Shown: piece by piece, positions 1 through 8,159 of the stretch
Numbering within the stretch: position 1 is the stretch's first letter
Layout of the letters: the number at the start of each line of letters is the position of its first letter
From: Luteimonas chenhongjianii
Lineage (GTDB): Bacteria; Pseudomonadota; Gammaproteobacteria; Xanthomonadales; Xanthomonadaceae
Assembly (NCBI RefSeq): GCF_002327105.1
Contig: NZ_CP023406.1
Span: 3,100,001-3,164,000 of the forward strand
Direction of reading: 5' to 3'
Length of the DNA stretch: 64,000 nt
Translations under genes and position numbers: made by a program
The notes under the pieces: model-generated
Seen by the model: the letters and a program-made list of their open reading frames with translations, nothing else
Databases searched by the model: none
Told to the model about the DNA's origin: nothing

Positions 1-16
1 CCGGAAGCGTGGCCGC

Positions 17-784
17 TCACGGCCCGGCGCTCCTGCGCAGGCCGACCACGTACGCGCCATGCCGGACGACCAGGTAGGGGTAGGTTCCATGAACCACGAT
101 CACGTCACCTTCGACAGTGGAGTTGACCACGAACTCCTCGCCGTCTTCGCTGTCCCTGGCGAACACTGCGGGAAAGTTTCCACTCGGAAAACGGGTGCGA
201 TCCCCCATCCGGATATAGGTGAAACGGCGGTCGTCATAGACCGTCGTGGGCACGAGCCAATGGGGTGTGCGCCGGTGCTGGGTGTAGTCGTAGCCGAAGT
301 GGTAATCGCGACTGGCGTGCACGCCGGTTTCGAGTTCACTCGACGCTTCGGGCGCGGCGCCACCTTCGGGCACGAACCGCGCGTCACTCGGATAACTGAA
401 CCGGATCTTGTACTGCACACCGGCGGCGCGGGCCTGATCCAGCGAGCGCCAGTCGGTGGCGACCACCTTCATCTCGAAGATGTAGGCGTGCGCGGCGGTT
501 CGGACCAGCAGATTGGTATCGACGTCGATATTCCGCGGCTTGACGTAGAAGACGTTGTCGCGCCGGCTGATGTCCCAGCCCCCGCTGAAACCACTGCTGT
601 AGTCGAGGATCTGCTCGTGTGCGCTCAGTTCGATCTGGGTGGTGATGCCCAGACCGGTACGCACCTGATAGACCGCGTCGGGCTGATATCGGTACTCCTC
701 CACCACCTGTGCCGTGGCGGACGAGGCCGCCAGCAGGCTCGATGCGACGAAGCACCAGGCGGGTGAGGATATCGGCAGCCTCAT
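17..784 (-). CDS. virB9: VirB9, T4SS outer-membrane core complex protein
   Basis: VirB9/TrbG-family protein of about 255 aa. With VirB7 and VirB10 it forms the outer-membrane core complex of a type IV secretion system. A signal peptide ends near ASSATA-QVVEEYRYQPDAVYQV. The N-terminal domain holds IDVDTNLLV and YIFEMKVV, and the C-terminal domain has FTYIRMGDRTRFPSGNFPAVF and VVHGTYPYLVVRHG, both typical of the family. The ATG at 784 was chosen over an upstream in-frame ATG because it overlaps the virB8 stop as ATGA, indicating translational coupling, and places the signal peptide at the N-terminus. virB10 is expected just left of the window. The full domain length is present. Confidence 0.93.
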   Translation of the reverse strand: MRLPISSPAWCFVASSLLAASSATAQVVEEYRYQPDAVYQVRTGLGITTQIELSAHEQILDYSSGFSGGWDISRRDNVFYVKPRNIDVDTNLLVRTAAHAYIFEMKVVATDWRSLDQARAAGVQYKIRFSYPSDARFVPEGGAAPEASSELETGVHASRDYHFGYDYTQHRRTPHWLVPTTVYDDRRFTYIRMGDRTRFPSGNFPAVFARDSEDGEEFVVNSTVEGDVIVVHGTYPYLVVRHGAYVVGLRRSAGP

Positions 785-1641
785 GGAACGTTTTCCATGA
801 CGGGTGCGGAAGCCCCGAGCCCGGCGGCAGATTCTCCGGCAGGCCATTCCGGCGTCTCGTCGAGCGGCTGCGATGCGGTCGCGCGGGGGAGCGGGAACTC
901 GCGCTCGGGCAGCGGCGATGCGGCGAAATCGTTGTCGACCCGGTAATTGGTGACCCGGAACCCCAGTGGATTGAGCAGCCGGTCTTCATCACTGAGACGC
1001 AGATCGGCGTTGTAGGTGAACTCCAGCGTGGCGATCCTCGCGTCGAGAGGCTCGACGCGGCCGTTGGATTTGTCGAAGAGACTGCGCTGGAAGCGGACCG
1101 TCGCCCCCGAGGGTCGCTGCCCTTCGCCGCTGCCGATCAGCACGATGCTCAGCACGCGGGCACGGAGCGAACGGCCACTGCCGTAAAGGCGGAACGGGCG
1201 TTCGGGATTGTGTTCGGCATGCAGCGCGATATATGCCGGCGCGACTGCGGGCCCCGCCATCGACAGGGTGGTGCGCCAGTTGCGCTGGCCGATGAGCCCG
1301 GAATCGTAGGATTCGCGCGCAAGCACGAACTGGGCGACGTTGCTCTTGTTGATCGCCTCTTCCATGGTCACGTCCCGATCGTTGAAGTTCCCGGCCAGCC
1401 GGGCCACGCTCGCCGTCCCGGTATAGGGATCAGCCATCACCAGGTAAGGAACGCGTTCCTTGAGCGGCAGGAACAACAGATAACCGCATGCCAACAGCAC
1501 GGACATCGCCACTGCGCTCCACGCCACGCGCCACGCCCGGCGCTCGCTCCTGCGCAACTGCTCGCTCAGCGTCAGCTCGAAGCTGACACCCTGTGCGACG
1601 GCGCGCTCGACTGCAGGCGATGCGGTTTGCTTGCCGGACAT
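781..1641 (-). CDS. virB8: VirB8, inner-membrane T4SS assembly protein
   Basis: VirB8 family, 286 aa. This bitopic inner-membrane protein dimerises in the periplasm and contacts the core complex during T4SS assembly. The sequence shows a cytoplasmic N-terminus, one transmembrane helix at about residues 39-57 (AVAMSVLLACGYLLFLPL) and a periplasmic NTF2-like domain with PYLVMADPYTGTASVARL, NKSNVAQFVLARESYD and LEFTYNADLRLSDEDRLLNPLGFRV near the end, typical of VirB8. It sits 9 nt after virB7 and overlaps virB9 by 4 nt, so the three are one operon. A proline-rich tail follows the folded domain. Confidence 0.93.
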   Translation of the reverse strand: MSGKQTASPAVERAVAQGVSFELTLSEQLRRSERRAWRVAWSAVAMSVLLACGYLLFLPLKERVPYLVMADPYTGTASVARLAGNFNDRDVTMEEAINKSNVAQFVLARESYDSGLIGQRNWRTTLSMAGPAVAPAYIALHAEHNPERPFRLYGSGRSLRARVLSIVLIGSGEGQRPSGATVRFQRSLFDKSNGRVEPLDARIATLEFTYNADLRLSDEDRLLNPLGFRVTNYRVDNDFAASPLPEREFPLPRATASQPLDETPEWPAGESAAGLGASAPVMENVP

Positions 1642-1650
1642 GGCGCCCTC

Positions 1651-2091
1651 TCAGTCCTGCCCACCGGACAACGCCTGCGGGCCAGCGACCTGGCTGACCA
1701 CTAGCAACCCGCGCTCCGCTGCGATCTGGACGCCCTGCCCTGCATAGGCCTCCGACAGCGCCGCCGCGGCCTGCTCGACACTTATGGTCCGAAGCCGTGC
1801 GACCGGCGCGTGCAGGGTGTAGTCGTTGGGATGCAGATAGGACAGACCGATGCCGGCGTCGGCGGACCAGCGCGTGAGCAGGGTCTTGAGGGTCTGGTCG
1901 GACGGAAACGCCTGGAAGACATAGGCGCGCTGCAACGGTATGGCCTCAGGCGCTTCCGCGAACTGATGCACCGGACGCCACTTGCCGCGCAGGTCCGCGG
2001 CCTCGGGCGTGGCGCACCCACCCAGGCCAATCGAGCTGGCGCAGGCCATGGCCAGCAGAATCGTCCGTGCGTCTGTCGCACTCCCGTCCAT
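1651..2091 (-). CDS. virB7: VirB7-type lipoprotein with C-terminal N0/TcpQ-like domain
   Basis: 146-aa lipoprotein. The lipobox IGLGGC places the acylated cysteine at residue 26. After it comes a folded region (about residues 60-140: DQTLKTLLTRWSADAGIGLSYL, VAQLRTISVEQ-like, LLVVSQ) resembling the N0 domain of secretins and the TcpQ C-terminal domain. Classical VirB7 lipoproteins are short and lack this. Known Xanthomonas T4SS VirB7 proteins of about 140 aa do carry an N0 domain, so both length and architecture point to the Xanthomonas-type system that kills rival bacteria. It is the first gene of the minus-strand virB operon. The N-terminus has few positive charges for a signal peptide, so the start is slightly uncertain. 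Confidence 0.85.
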   Translation of the reverse strand: MDGSATDARTILLAMACASSIGLGGCATPEAADLRGKWRPVHQFAEAPEAIPLQRAYVFQAFPSDQTLKTLLTRWSADAGIGLSYLHPNDYTLHAPVARLRTISVEQAAAALSEAYAGQGVQIAAERGLLVVSQVAGPQALSGGQD

Positions 2092-2496
2092 GACGTCCGT
2101 CCCCAGGTGTTTATTCCACCGGACCGCGCGTTTCCGCGGGTATATGCGTCGCGACCTGCCCCGCCCCTGCCATGGTCCATACGGGCCGTGGCACTTCGAC
2201 GGGAGCGACGCTATCGACGCGAAAATTCCGCGTCAACGCGCTGCCATTGAACGCATGCCGTGGGTTCCAGGGGGACCGCAAGGGGCACAGAACCTCGGCA
2301 GACACAGGGAATCATGCGTATTTCCGTGCGTTTGACGTCCGGCACATGAGCAATCGCGAGGTGTCTACGCGCCTTCCACCGACCCGCGATGACGCGTACT
2401 CCACATGTCGCTTGGTGGTTCCCTGACCCCTTGATCCGGTAAATCCACGCCGGATTCTGCTCGCGCTGAACGCATCCTCATGTCCCGGGAACATCG
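2092..2496. promoter_or_regulatory. 405-bp divergent intergenic region between virB7 and the virD4 unit
   Basis: No convincing coding frame is visible here. The position implies it holds divergent promoters for virB7-8-9 (leftwards) and the 2497 gene plus virD4 (rightwards). It is less GC-rich than the flanking genes, but I cannot pick a promoter or operator with confidence. Confidence 0.5.
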
Positions 2497-3078
2497 ATGG
2501 ACGGGACGATGGATCGCTCGCAGATGGAAGACTTCATCGCGAATGCCGCGCTGCTGGCAGCGCATCTGACCCAGCAGTGCGAACGCGCCGCCGCAGAGCA
2601 GCGCGACGCTGCGGGCGCGCTGCATGGCGCCGCGATGGACATCGAGCAGCGTCTGGCAGCCGGTCGCGAGGCAATGCTGCACGCGACCGGCGCCGCGGTC
2701 CGCGACGCGCTGACACGTCAGCTCGACGCGACCACCACGCGCACGGATGCGGCCGCCACGCGCCTCGAGCGCGCGACCGAGAGTCTCGGCCACCTCCATG
2801 CAGGGCTCCATGCGCGTACACGGCTGCTGGGCGGCGGCGCCCTGCTGGCGTTGGCGCTCGCTGCAGTGGGCATCGTTGGTGCAACCGCCCATCTGGCGGA
2901 ACTGAATCTCGAACGTGCGGAGCGCGCCTCGGTCCGCGCAGACGTGCTCGAGGCGCTGCAACGCGTAGCCATCGCCTCATGCGACAGCCGGCCCTGCATC
3001 AAGCTCGAGGCCGGGCTTGAGCGCTGGCCATCGAACGAAGACTACGTGTACGTCGATACCCGGGGCAGCGCGCAATGA
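2497..3078 (+). CDS. Unknown coiled-coil, single-pass membrane protein beside virD4
   Basis: 193 aa, family not recognised. Residues about 1-105 are alanine-rich, charged, heptad-like helix (QCERAAAEQRDAAGALHGAA, LTRQLDATTTRTDAAATRLE). A transmembrane segment follows at about 112-132 (LLGGGALLALALAAVGIVGA), then a short C-terminal tail with two cysteines (ASCDSRPCIKL). The predicted topology is a long cytoplasmic coiled coil anchored by one helix. It lies 46 nt upstream of virD4 on the same strand and is the first gene of that divergent unit, so a role linked to the coupling protein is an inference from position only. ATG 2497 is preceded by GGGA; ATG 2509 is an alternative. Confidence 0.7.
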   Translation: MDGTMDRSQMEDFIANAALLAAHLTQQCERAAAEQRDAAGALHGAAMDIEQRLAAGREAMLHATGAAVRDALTRQLDATTTRTDAAATRLERATESLGHLHAGLHARTRLLGGGALLALALAAVGIVGATAHLAELNLERAERASVRADVLEALQRVAIASCDSRPCIKLEAGLERWPSNEDYVYVDTRGSAQ

Positions 3079-3124
3079 GCGGCCTGCAGGCAGGGCGCCG
3101 CCGGGTCGCCAGGGGAACTGGCGC

Positions 3125-4879
3125 ATGAGCCGTGGGCGCGTGATCGCCGCAGCGCTCGCCACCGCAGCGGCGACGATGGCGGGTCTGTACCTGGCCGGCT
3201 ACTTCGTCCTGCGGTTGCTCGGGCTCGACACCGCATCCGCCAGCGCGGGGACCTGGCTTGCCTATGCCCGCGTCGCGGAGCATCCCGAGGTGGCGCGGCA
3301 TGCGTGGCGGATCTGGACGGCCGGCGCGATCGCGTTCGGACTGGTGGGCCTGGCGTGGCTCGCGGTGATGGTCATGCTGTTCAAGCTGCGCAGCCACCGC
3401 GATCTCCACGGCCGGGCCCGCTTTGCCGGCCTGCTCGATCTGGTGCGCGCGGGCTTCCTGCGCCGCAGCGACGACGGCATCGTCATCGGACGCCGCCACG
3501 GTCGCCTCTTGCGGCTCGCCGGTCAGCAGTTCGTCGTCCTGGCGGCGCCGACGCGATCGGGCAAAGGTGTGGGCGTCGTCATTCCCAACCTGCTCGACTA
3601 CCGCGAGTCGGCGGTGGTGCTCGACATCAAGCAGGAGAATTTCGACCTGACTTCCGGCTGGCGGGCCTCGATCGGCCACGAGATCCATCTGTTCAACCCC
3701 TTCGCCGAGGACCGCCGCACGCATCGCTGGAATCCGCTGACCTACGTCTCCGACGACTCGGCGTTCCGCGTCTCCGATCTCCAGGCGATCGCCGCCATGC
3801 TGTACCCGGACGGCGACGAGAAGGATCGCTTCTGGGTCGGCCAGGCGCGCAATGCCTTCCTGGCCTTCACGCTGTACCTGTTCGAGCGTGCCGATGCCGA
3901 GGCGAGCGGTGCACGACCTACGCTTGGCGCCGTACTGCGCCTGGTGTCGGGCAACGGGGGCGAGCTCAAGCCCTATCTGCAGTCTCTGGCCGCTGCTCCG
4001 TTTCTCGGCGCCCAGGCCAGGACCGCCTTCTCCGGCCTGCTCTCCCAGGCCGACGTGACCTTCGCCTCGATCATCGGCGCGTTCCGCGAGCCCCTGAATC
4101 CCTGGCTCAACCCGGTACTCGACGCGGCCACCAGCGCCGACGATTTCGATCTGCGCGACGTGCGGCGCAAGCGGATGACCATCTATGTCGGCATCCAGCC
4201 GGCCAAGCTCGCCGAAAGCCGGCTGATCGTGAACCTGTTCTTCAGCCAGTTGATCAACGTCAACACCAAGGTGCTGCCGCAGAACGATCCGACGCTCAAG
4301 CACCAGTGCCTGCTGCTGATGGACGAGTTCACTTCGATCGGTCGCGTCGACATCATTGCGCGTTCGGTCGCCTACATGGCCGGCTACAACCTGCGCCTGC
4401 TGCCGATCGTGCAATCGATGGCGCAACTCGACGCGGTCTACGGCAAGGAACTCTCGCGCACCATCCTCACCAACCATGCCCTGCAGATCGTCTATGCGCC
4501 GCGCGAACAGCAGGACGCCAACGACTATTCCGAGATGCTCGGCTTCACCACCGTGCGACGCCGTGCGCGTACCCGTTCGCATGGCCGCGGTCGCGGCGTA
4601 TCGGACAACGAGGTGCTGGAGAAGCGCGCCCTCATGCTGCCGCAGGAACTCAAGGCAATGGGTCCGCAGACCCAGATCGTGCTCTACGAGGGACTCGCCT
4701 GCCCGGTGCGTTGCCGCAAGATCCGTTACTACCGGGACCGTTACTTCACGCGGCGCCTGCTGCCGCGGGTTCCGGTCGCGCACCTCGAGTTCGCGCTCGC
4801 GCCGTCGCCGGCACCGTGCGGGCCGGAGGCACAGAAGCCGCATGCACACCCGAGCCATCCTGCGCCCGCGCTGAACTGA
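3125..4879 (+). CDS. virD4: VirD4/TraG type IV coupling protein
   Basis: 584-aa coupling ATPase that recruits substrates to the T4SS channel. Two N-terminal transmembrane helices lie at about residues 9-33 and 64-86. A Walker A motif is at about 141-149 (APTRSGKGVG), followed by the family signature VVLDIKQENFDLTSGWRA. The Walker B motif is LLLMDEFTSIG, and the conserved IVQSMAQLDAVYGK region follows. ATG 3125 follows AGGGGA; an in-frame upstream extension would enter the preceding gene and has no family support. No relaxase, VirB1-6 or effector gene is adjacent on this side, which fits a contact-dependent killing T4SS better than a conjugation module, although the rest of the locus is outside the window. 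Confidence 0.93.
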   Translation: MSRGRVIAAALATAAATMAGLYLAGYFVLRLLGLDTASASAGTWLAYARVAEHPEVARHAWRIWTAGAIAFGLVGLAWLAVMVMLFKLRSHRDLHGRARFAGLLDLVRAGFLRRSDDGIVIGRRHGRLLRLAGQQFVVLAAPTRSGKGVGVVIPNLLDYRESAVVLDIKQENFDLTSGWRASIGHEIHLFNPFAEDRRTHRWNPLTYVSDDSAFRVSDLQAIAAMLYPDGDEKDRFWVGQARNAFLAFTLYLFERADAEASGARPTLGAVLRLVSGNGGELKPYLQSLAAAPFLGAQARTAFSGLLSQADVTFASIIGAFREPLNPWLNPVLDAATSADDFDLRDVRRKRMTIYVGIQPAKLAESRLIVNLFFSQLINVNTKVLPQNDPTLKHQCLLLMDEFTSIGRVDIIARSVAYMAGYNLRLLPIVQSMAQLDAVYGKELSRTILTNHALQIVYAPREQQDANDYSEMLGFTTVRRRARTRSHGRGRGVSDNEVLEKRALMLPQELKAMGPQTQIVLYEGLACPVRCRKIRYYRDRYFTRRLLPRVPVAHLEFALAPSPAPCGPEAQKPHAHPSHPAPALN

Positions 4880-4939
4880 GCAGTTTCGGCAATGTGGGAA
4901 CGGGGCCGGGCAGGGTTCGTCGCGGGTTAAACTTACGTG

Positions 4940-5752
4940 ATGATGCGTCCAATCCTTCTGTGCGGCGGCCTGCTGGCCGCCCTTGCCATGTCCGCTCCCG
5001 TCCACGCCTGGGGCCAGCTGGGCCACCGTGTGGTGGCACAGCTCGCCGAGCGCGATCTCACCCCCGCCGCGCGCGACGAAGTGGCCCGCCTGCTGGCCGA
5101 GGAGCCCGATCCGACCCTGGCTGGCGTCGCCACCTGGGCCGATGAGCTGCGCGGGCAGGATCCGGACCTGGGCCGGCGCTCGGCGTCCTGGCATTACGTC
5201 AATATCGCCGAGTCCAACTGCCGTTATTCGGCGCCGCGCGACTGTCCCGGCGGGAACTGCGTGGTCGAAGCCATCCGAACGCAAACCGCGATCCTGGCCG
5301 ATCGGCGCCGGTCGCAGGCCGAACGCGCGCAGGCACTGAAGTTCGTCGTGCATTTCGTCGGCGATGCGCACCAACCGATGCATGCCGGCTATGCCCACGA
5401 CCGGGGCGGCAACGACAAGCAGCTCAATTTCCGCGGGCGCGGCACCAACCTGCACGCGTTCTGGGACAGCGGCATGTTCAACAGCCAGCAGCTGTCGGGT
5501 GATGCGTGGCTGACGCGGATCGCCGCGCGCGCGCCGTCGGCCGACGCGCGGAAGCCGGCGTCGGCGCAACCGGCTGCAGCGCAATGGGTCGAGGCGGCCT
5601 GCCGCATCGCCGTGGCGCCGGGCGTGTATCCGACCCGTGCGCGGATCGCACAGAGCTACGTGGACACGCAGCTGCCGCTGATCGAGCAGCAGGTCCGCGA
5701 CGCCGGCGCGCGCCTGGCCACGGTCCTCAACGCCGCGCTGGCGGCGCCCTGA
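4940..5752 (+). CDS. S1/P1-type secreted nuclease
   Basis: 270-aa zinc-dependent nuclease of the S1/P1 (phospholipase C-like) family, exported by a Sec signal peptide ending at PVHA. The mature protein begins WGQLGHRVVAQ; in this family the N-terminal Trp binds zinc through its amino and carbonyl groups. Further zinc-ligand motifs are SWHYVNI, LKFVVHFVGDAHQPMHAGYAHDRGGND and the NLHAFWDSG signature. Three start codons (GTG 4937, ATG 4940, ATG 4943) lie in a row; ATG 4940 is used here. The expected activity is degradation of single-stranded DNA/RNA with 3'-nucleotidase action, for nucleotide scavenging. It starts 60 nt after virD4 but has no evident functional link to it. Confidence 0.9.
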   Translation: MMRPILLCGGLLAALAMSAPVHAWGQLGHRVVAQLAERDLTPAARDEVARLLAEEPDPTLAGVATWADELRGQDPDLGRRSASWHYVNIAESNCRYSAPRDCPGGNCVVEAIRTQTAILADRRRSQAERAQALKFVVHFVGDAHQPMHAGYAHDRGGNDKQLNFRGRGTNLHAFWDSGMFNSQQLSGDAWLTRIAARAPSADARKPASAQPAAAQWVEAACRIAVAPGVYPTRARIAQSYVDTQLPLIEQQVRDAGARLATVLNAALAAP

Positions 5753-5861
5753 GCGGACCGGATCCCCACCGCCTGCGCAGCCGCGTGGACTAGCATCAGG
5801 CCTCCGCCAAACGGCAGGCGCGATGTCGAATGCGTACCTCATACCGATGGAGCACCTGCGA

Positions 5862-5889
5862 CGGCATCGGGCCGGTGATCACGATGCCG
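5862..5889 (+). promoter_or_regulatory. Inverted repeat upstream of the molybdate operon
   Basis: The gene-free stretch 5753-6053 contains an 8-bp perfect inverted repeat, CGGCATCG (5862-5869) and CGATGCCG (5882-5889), extendable by a bulged GCGA/TCGC pair. It could be a leader RNA hairpin or an operator for the mod operon. I could not match it to a known riboswitch or ModE box. The in-frame extension of the next gene through this region looks non-coding. Confidence 0.3.
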
Positions 5890-6053
5890 ACTCGCGCGCA
5901 CCGTCGCGCGTCACCAGCGTGGTCGGCAGTCGACCAGGTGCCGCCGGTGATGCCGACGCATCGGCCGCTGCACCGCGCCCGTCCCAGCGCAGGCCCCTGG
6001 CCGCAGAACCGCGAGGACCACGCACGCTGCCTGCAACCGCGGGGCGACACGCC

Positions 6054-6623
6054 TTGAGCGGACGCCGCGCGCATCACGGGGATCCGATCGCGGGACGCCT
6101 CGGGCGTTGCGGACGCGGGGCGCTCGGTCACCTGCTGATCGCGCTGTGCCTGCAAGCTATGGCCAGCGCCCACGCCCAGCCTCCGGACCCGGTCACCGCG
6201 CACCAGCACGCGAGCGGTCCGGTGTCACCGTCGCCGATCGTTGTCCCGCTGGACGCCGCAGCGCGCGCGTCACTGACCCGCCACCGCGTGGAAGCCTTCG
6301 CGGGCGACGCCCATCAGCACTGCGAGGGCGTCTCGCTGACGGCGCTGCTGCGGGCGCATGGCGCCATGTCCGAGGCTGCCCTGCAGGACGACGAGCTCGA
6401 TCGCTACGTGCGCATCGACAGTCGCGATGGCACGCGCGTGCTGTTCTCGCTGGCCGAACTCGACCCGACGCTCGGCGGCCGCGCGGTCTATCTGGTGGAC
6501 CGCTGCGATGGCGCGCCGCTCGATTCGGCCGTCGGTCCACTGCGCCTGCTGGTGCCGGCCGATGCGCGGCCGACACGCAGCCTGCGCCAGGTGGACCGCA
6601 TCATTGTCGTCGCCGCGCCCTGA
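6054..6623 (+). CDS. Periplasmic molybdopterin-oxidoreductase-fold protein, first gene of mod operon
   Basis: About 189 aa from a proposed TTG start at 6054. It has a signal-peptide-like N-terminus (GALGHLLIALCLQAMASAHA) followed by a small domain resembling the sulfite-oxidase type molybdopterin-binding fold, with LFSLAELDPTLGGRAVYLVDR and GPLRLLVPADARPTRSLRQV. Such short proteins often precede molybdate ABC transporter genes in this family. It is much shorter than a true molybdoenzyme and lacks an obvious cofactor-binding core, so catalytic function is doubtful and a binding or chaperone role is only inferred. The frame stays open back to an ATG at 5823, but that extension is low-complexity Arg/Ala-rich sequence. 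Start uncertain. Confidence 0.65.
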   Translation: MSGRRAHHGDPIAGRLGRCGRGALGHLLIALCLQAMASAHAQPPDPVTAHQHASGPVSPSPIVVPLDAAARASLTRHRVEAFAGDAHQHCEGVSLTALLRAHGAMSEAALQDDELDRYVRIDSRDGTRVLFSLAELDPTLGGRAVYLVDRCDGAPLDSAVGPLRLLVPADARPTRSLRQVDRIIVVAAP

Positions 6624-6650
6624 GCGGCCCACCTTCGAACCGGTTCCACC

Positions 6651-7448
6651 ATGACCTCCAACCCCTTCCGATTCCGCGTCCTGCGCCATGCCGCCGCTCT
6701 GCTGCTGGGCGCGCTCGGCCTGCCGGCGGCGGTGGCGGCACAGGAGCGCGCGCCGGTCACCGTGTTCGCCGCAGCCAGCCTCAAGGAATCGATGGACGCC
6801 GCGGCGGCGCGCTACCAGCGCGAAACCGGCACTCCGGTGCGCGTCTCGTACGCGGCAAGCTCAGCACTGGCCCGGCAGATCGAACAGCGCGCGCCCGCGG
6901 ATGTCTTCATCTCCGCCGATCTGGAATGGATGGACTGGCTGCAGCAGCGGCGCCTGGTCGATGCGGCGACGCGCCGCGAAGTGCTCGGCAATTCGCTGGT
7001 CCTCATTGCCCCGGCCGGCAGCGCGGCGCAGCCGATGGCCCTGGATGCGGATGCCGAGCTGCTGCCGCTGCTGGGCCCGCGCGGGCGCCTGTCACTGGCG
7101 CTCACCACGAGCGTGCCGGCGGGCCGGTATGCCCGCGCCGCGCTGGAATCCATGGGCCAGTGGCCGTCGCTGAAGTCGCGCACGGCCGAGTCCGACAGCG
7201 TGCGCGGCGCGCTGACCCTCGTCGCACGCGGTGAAGCGCCGCTGGGCGTGGTCTACGCCAGCGACGCAATGGCCGAACCGCGGGTGCGAGTGTTGGCGAC
7301 GTTCCCGGCCGGCAGTCATCCCGACATTGTCTATGCCGCGGCGCGCGTGAGCGCGAGCCGCAATCCGCAGGCGGCGGCCTTCGTGCGCTGGCTCGATGGC
7401 GGGGCCGCGTCGGCGATCTTCCGCGCGCACGGTTTCGTGGTGCGCTGA
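6651..7448 (+). CDS. modA: ModA, periplasmic molybdate-binding protein
   Basis: 265-aa substrate-binding protein of the molybdate ABC importer. A signal peptide ends near AAVAAQ. Family motifs follow: [48 protein letters not shown], a [20 protein letters not shown] segment, and [23 protein letters not shown]. These contain the Ser/Thr/Tyr residues that hold the oxyanion. The gene lies 28 nt after the molybdopterin-fold gene and 3 nt before modB, so it is one transcription unit. Confidence 0.95.
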   Translation: MTSNPFRFRVLRHAAALLLGALGLPAAVAAQERAPVTVFAAASLKESMDAAAARYQRETGTPVRVSYAASSALARQIEQRAPADVFISADLEWMDWLQQRRLVDAATRREVLGNSLVLIAPAGSAAQPMALDADAELLPLLGPRGRLSLALTTSVPAGRYARAALESMGQWPSLKSRTAESDSVRGALTLVARGEAPLGVVYASDAMAEPRVRVLATFPAGSHPDIVYAAARVSASRNPQAAAFVRWLDGGAASAIFRAHGFVVR

Positions 7449-7451
7449 GCG

Positions 7452-8159
7452 ATGGACCTGCCGGCAGCGCTCCACTTCGCGCCCGAGGAACTGGAAGCGA
7501 TCCGCCTGAGCCTCAAGGTGGCCACGGCCGCCGCGCTGTGCAGCCTGCCCTTCGGCATCGCCACGGCATGGCTGCTTGCGCGTCGCCGCTTCTTCGGCAG
7601 TTCGCTGCTCGATGCACTGGTGCATCTGCCACTGGTCCTGCCCCCGGTGGTCGTGGGGTATGCGCTGCTGGTGATGCTCGGCGGAAACGGGGTCATCGGC
7701 CATTGGCTGGAGGACACCCTGGGCGTCAGTGTCGCGTTCCGCTGGACCGGCGCCGCGCTGGCCAGCGCGATCATGGGGTTCCCGCTGATGGTGCGTGCGA
7801 TCCGCCTCTCGATCGAGAACGTCGACCGTCGCCTGGAGCAGGCCGCGGCCACGCTGGGTGCGAGCCCGTGGCGGGTGTTCCGCACCATCACCCTGCCGCT
7901 GGCCTGGCCGGGCGTGGTTGCAGGGGCGGTGCTGGCCTTCGCCAAGGCCCTGGGCGAGTTCGGCGCGACGATCACCTTCGTGTCCAATATTCCCGGCGAA
8001 ACCCAGACCATTTCCTCGGCGATCTACAGCCTGATGCAGGTGCCCGGCGGCGAGGCCGGCATCTGGCGCCTGGCCGCGGTGTCGGTGGCGATCTCGCTGG
8101 CCGCGTTGCTCGCATCGGAGTGGCTGGTGCGCCGCCAGCGCGGCGAGGCGCACGACTGA
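7452..8159 (+). CDS. modB: ModB, molybdate ABC transporter permease
   Basis: 235-aa inner-membrane permease with about five helices. The cytoplasmic EAA loop that docks onto the ATPase is clear (LEQAAATLGASPWRVFRTITLPLAWPG is the region; key residues E, A, G). The C-terminal ALGEFGATITFVSNIPGETQT motif is typical of ModB. Its stop overlaps the modC start by one base (TGATG), indicating coupled translation. It moves molybdate from ModA into the cytoplasm for molybdenum-cofactor synthesis. Confidence 0.95.
   Translation: MDLPAALHFAPEELEAIRLSLKVATAAALCSLPFGIATAWLLARRRFFGSSLLDALVHLPLVLPPVVVGYALLVMLGGNGVIGHWLEDTLGVSVAFRWTGAALASAIMGFPLMVRAIRLSIENVDRRLEQAAATLGASPWRVFRTITLPLAWPGVVAGAVLAFAKALGEFGATITFVSNIPGETQTISSAIYSLMQVPGGEAGIWRLAAVSVAISLAALLASEWLVRRQRGEAHD

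Noticed and set aside
4880..5752. S1/P1 nuclease as a T4SS effector because it follows virD4
   Set aside because: It has a Sec signal peptide and no XVIPCD-like C-terminal domain, so it is a secreted scavenging nuclease.
2999..5842. 947-codon minus-strand frame opposite virD4 and the S1/P1 nuclease
   Set aside because: Antisense shadow of two clearly identified genes; composition is typical of an anti-coding frame.
5823..6053. N-terminal extension of the molybdopterin-fold protein from ATG 5823
   Set aside because: The extension is low-complexity and places the signal peptide internally, about 100 residues in.
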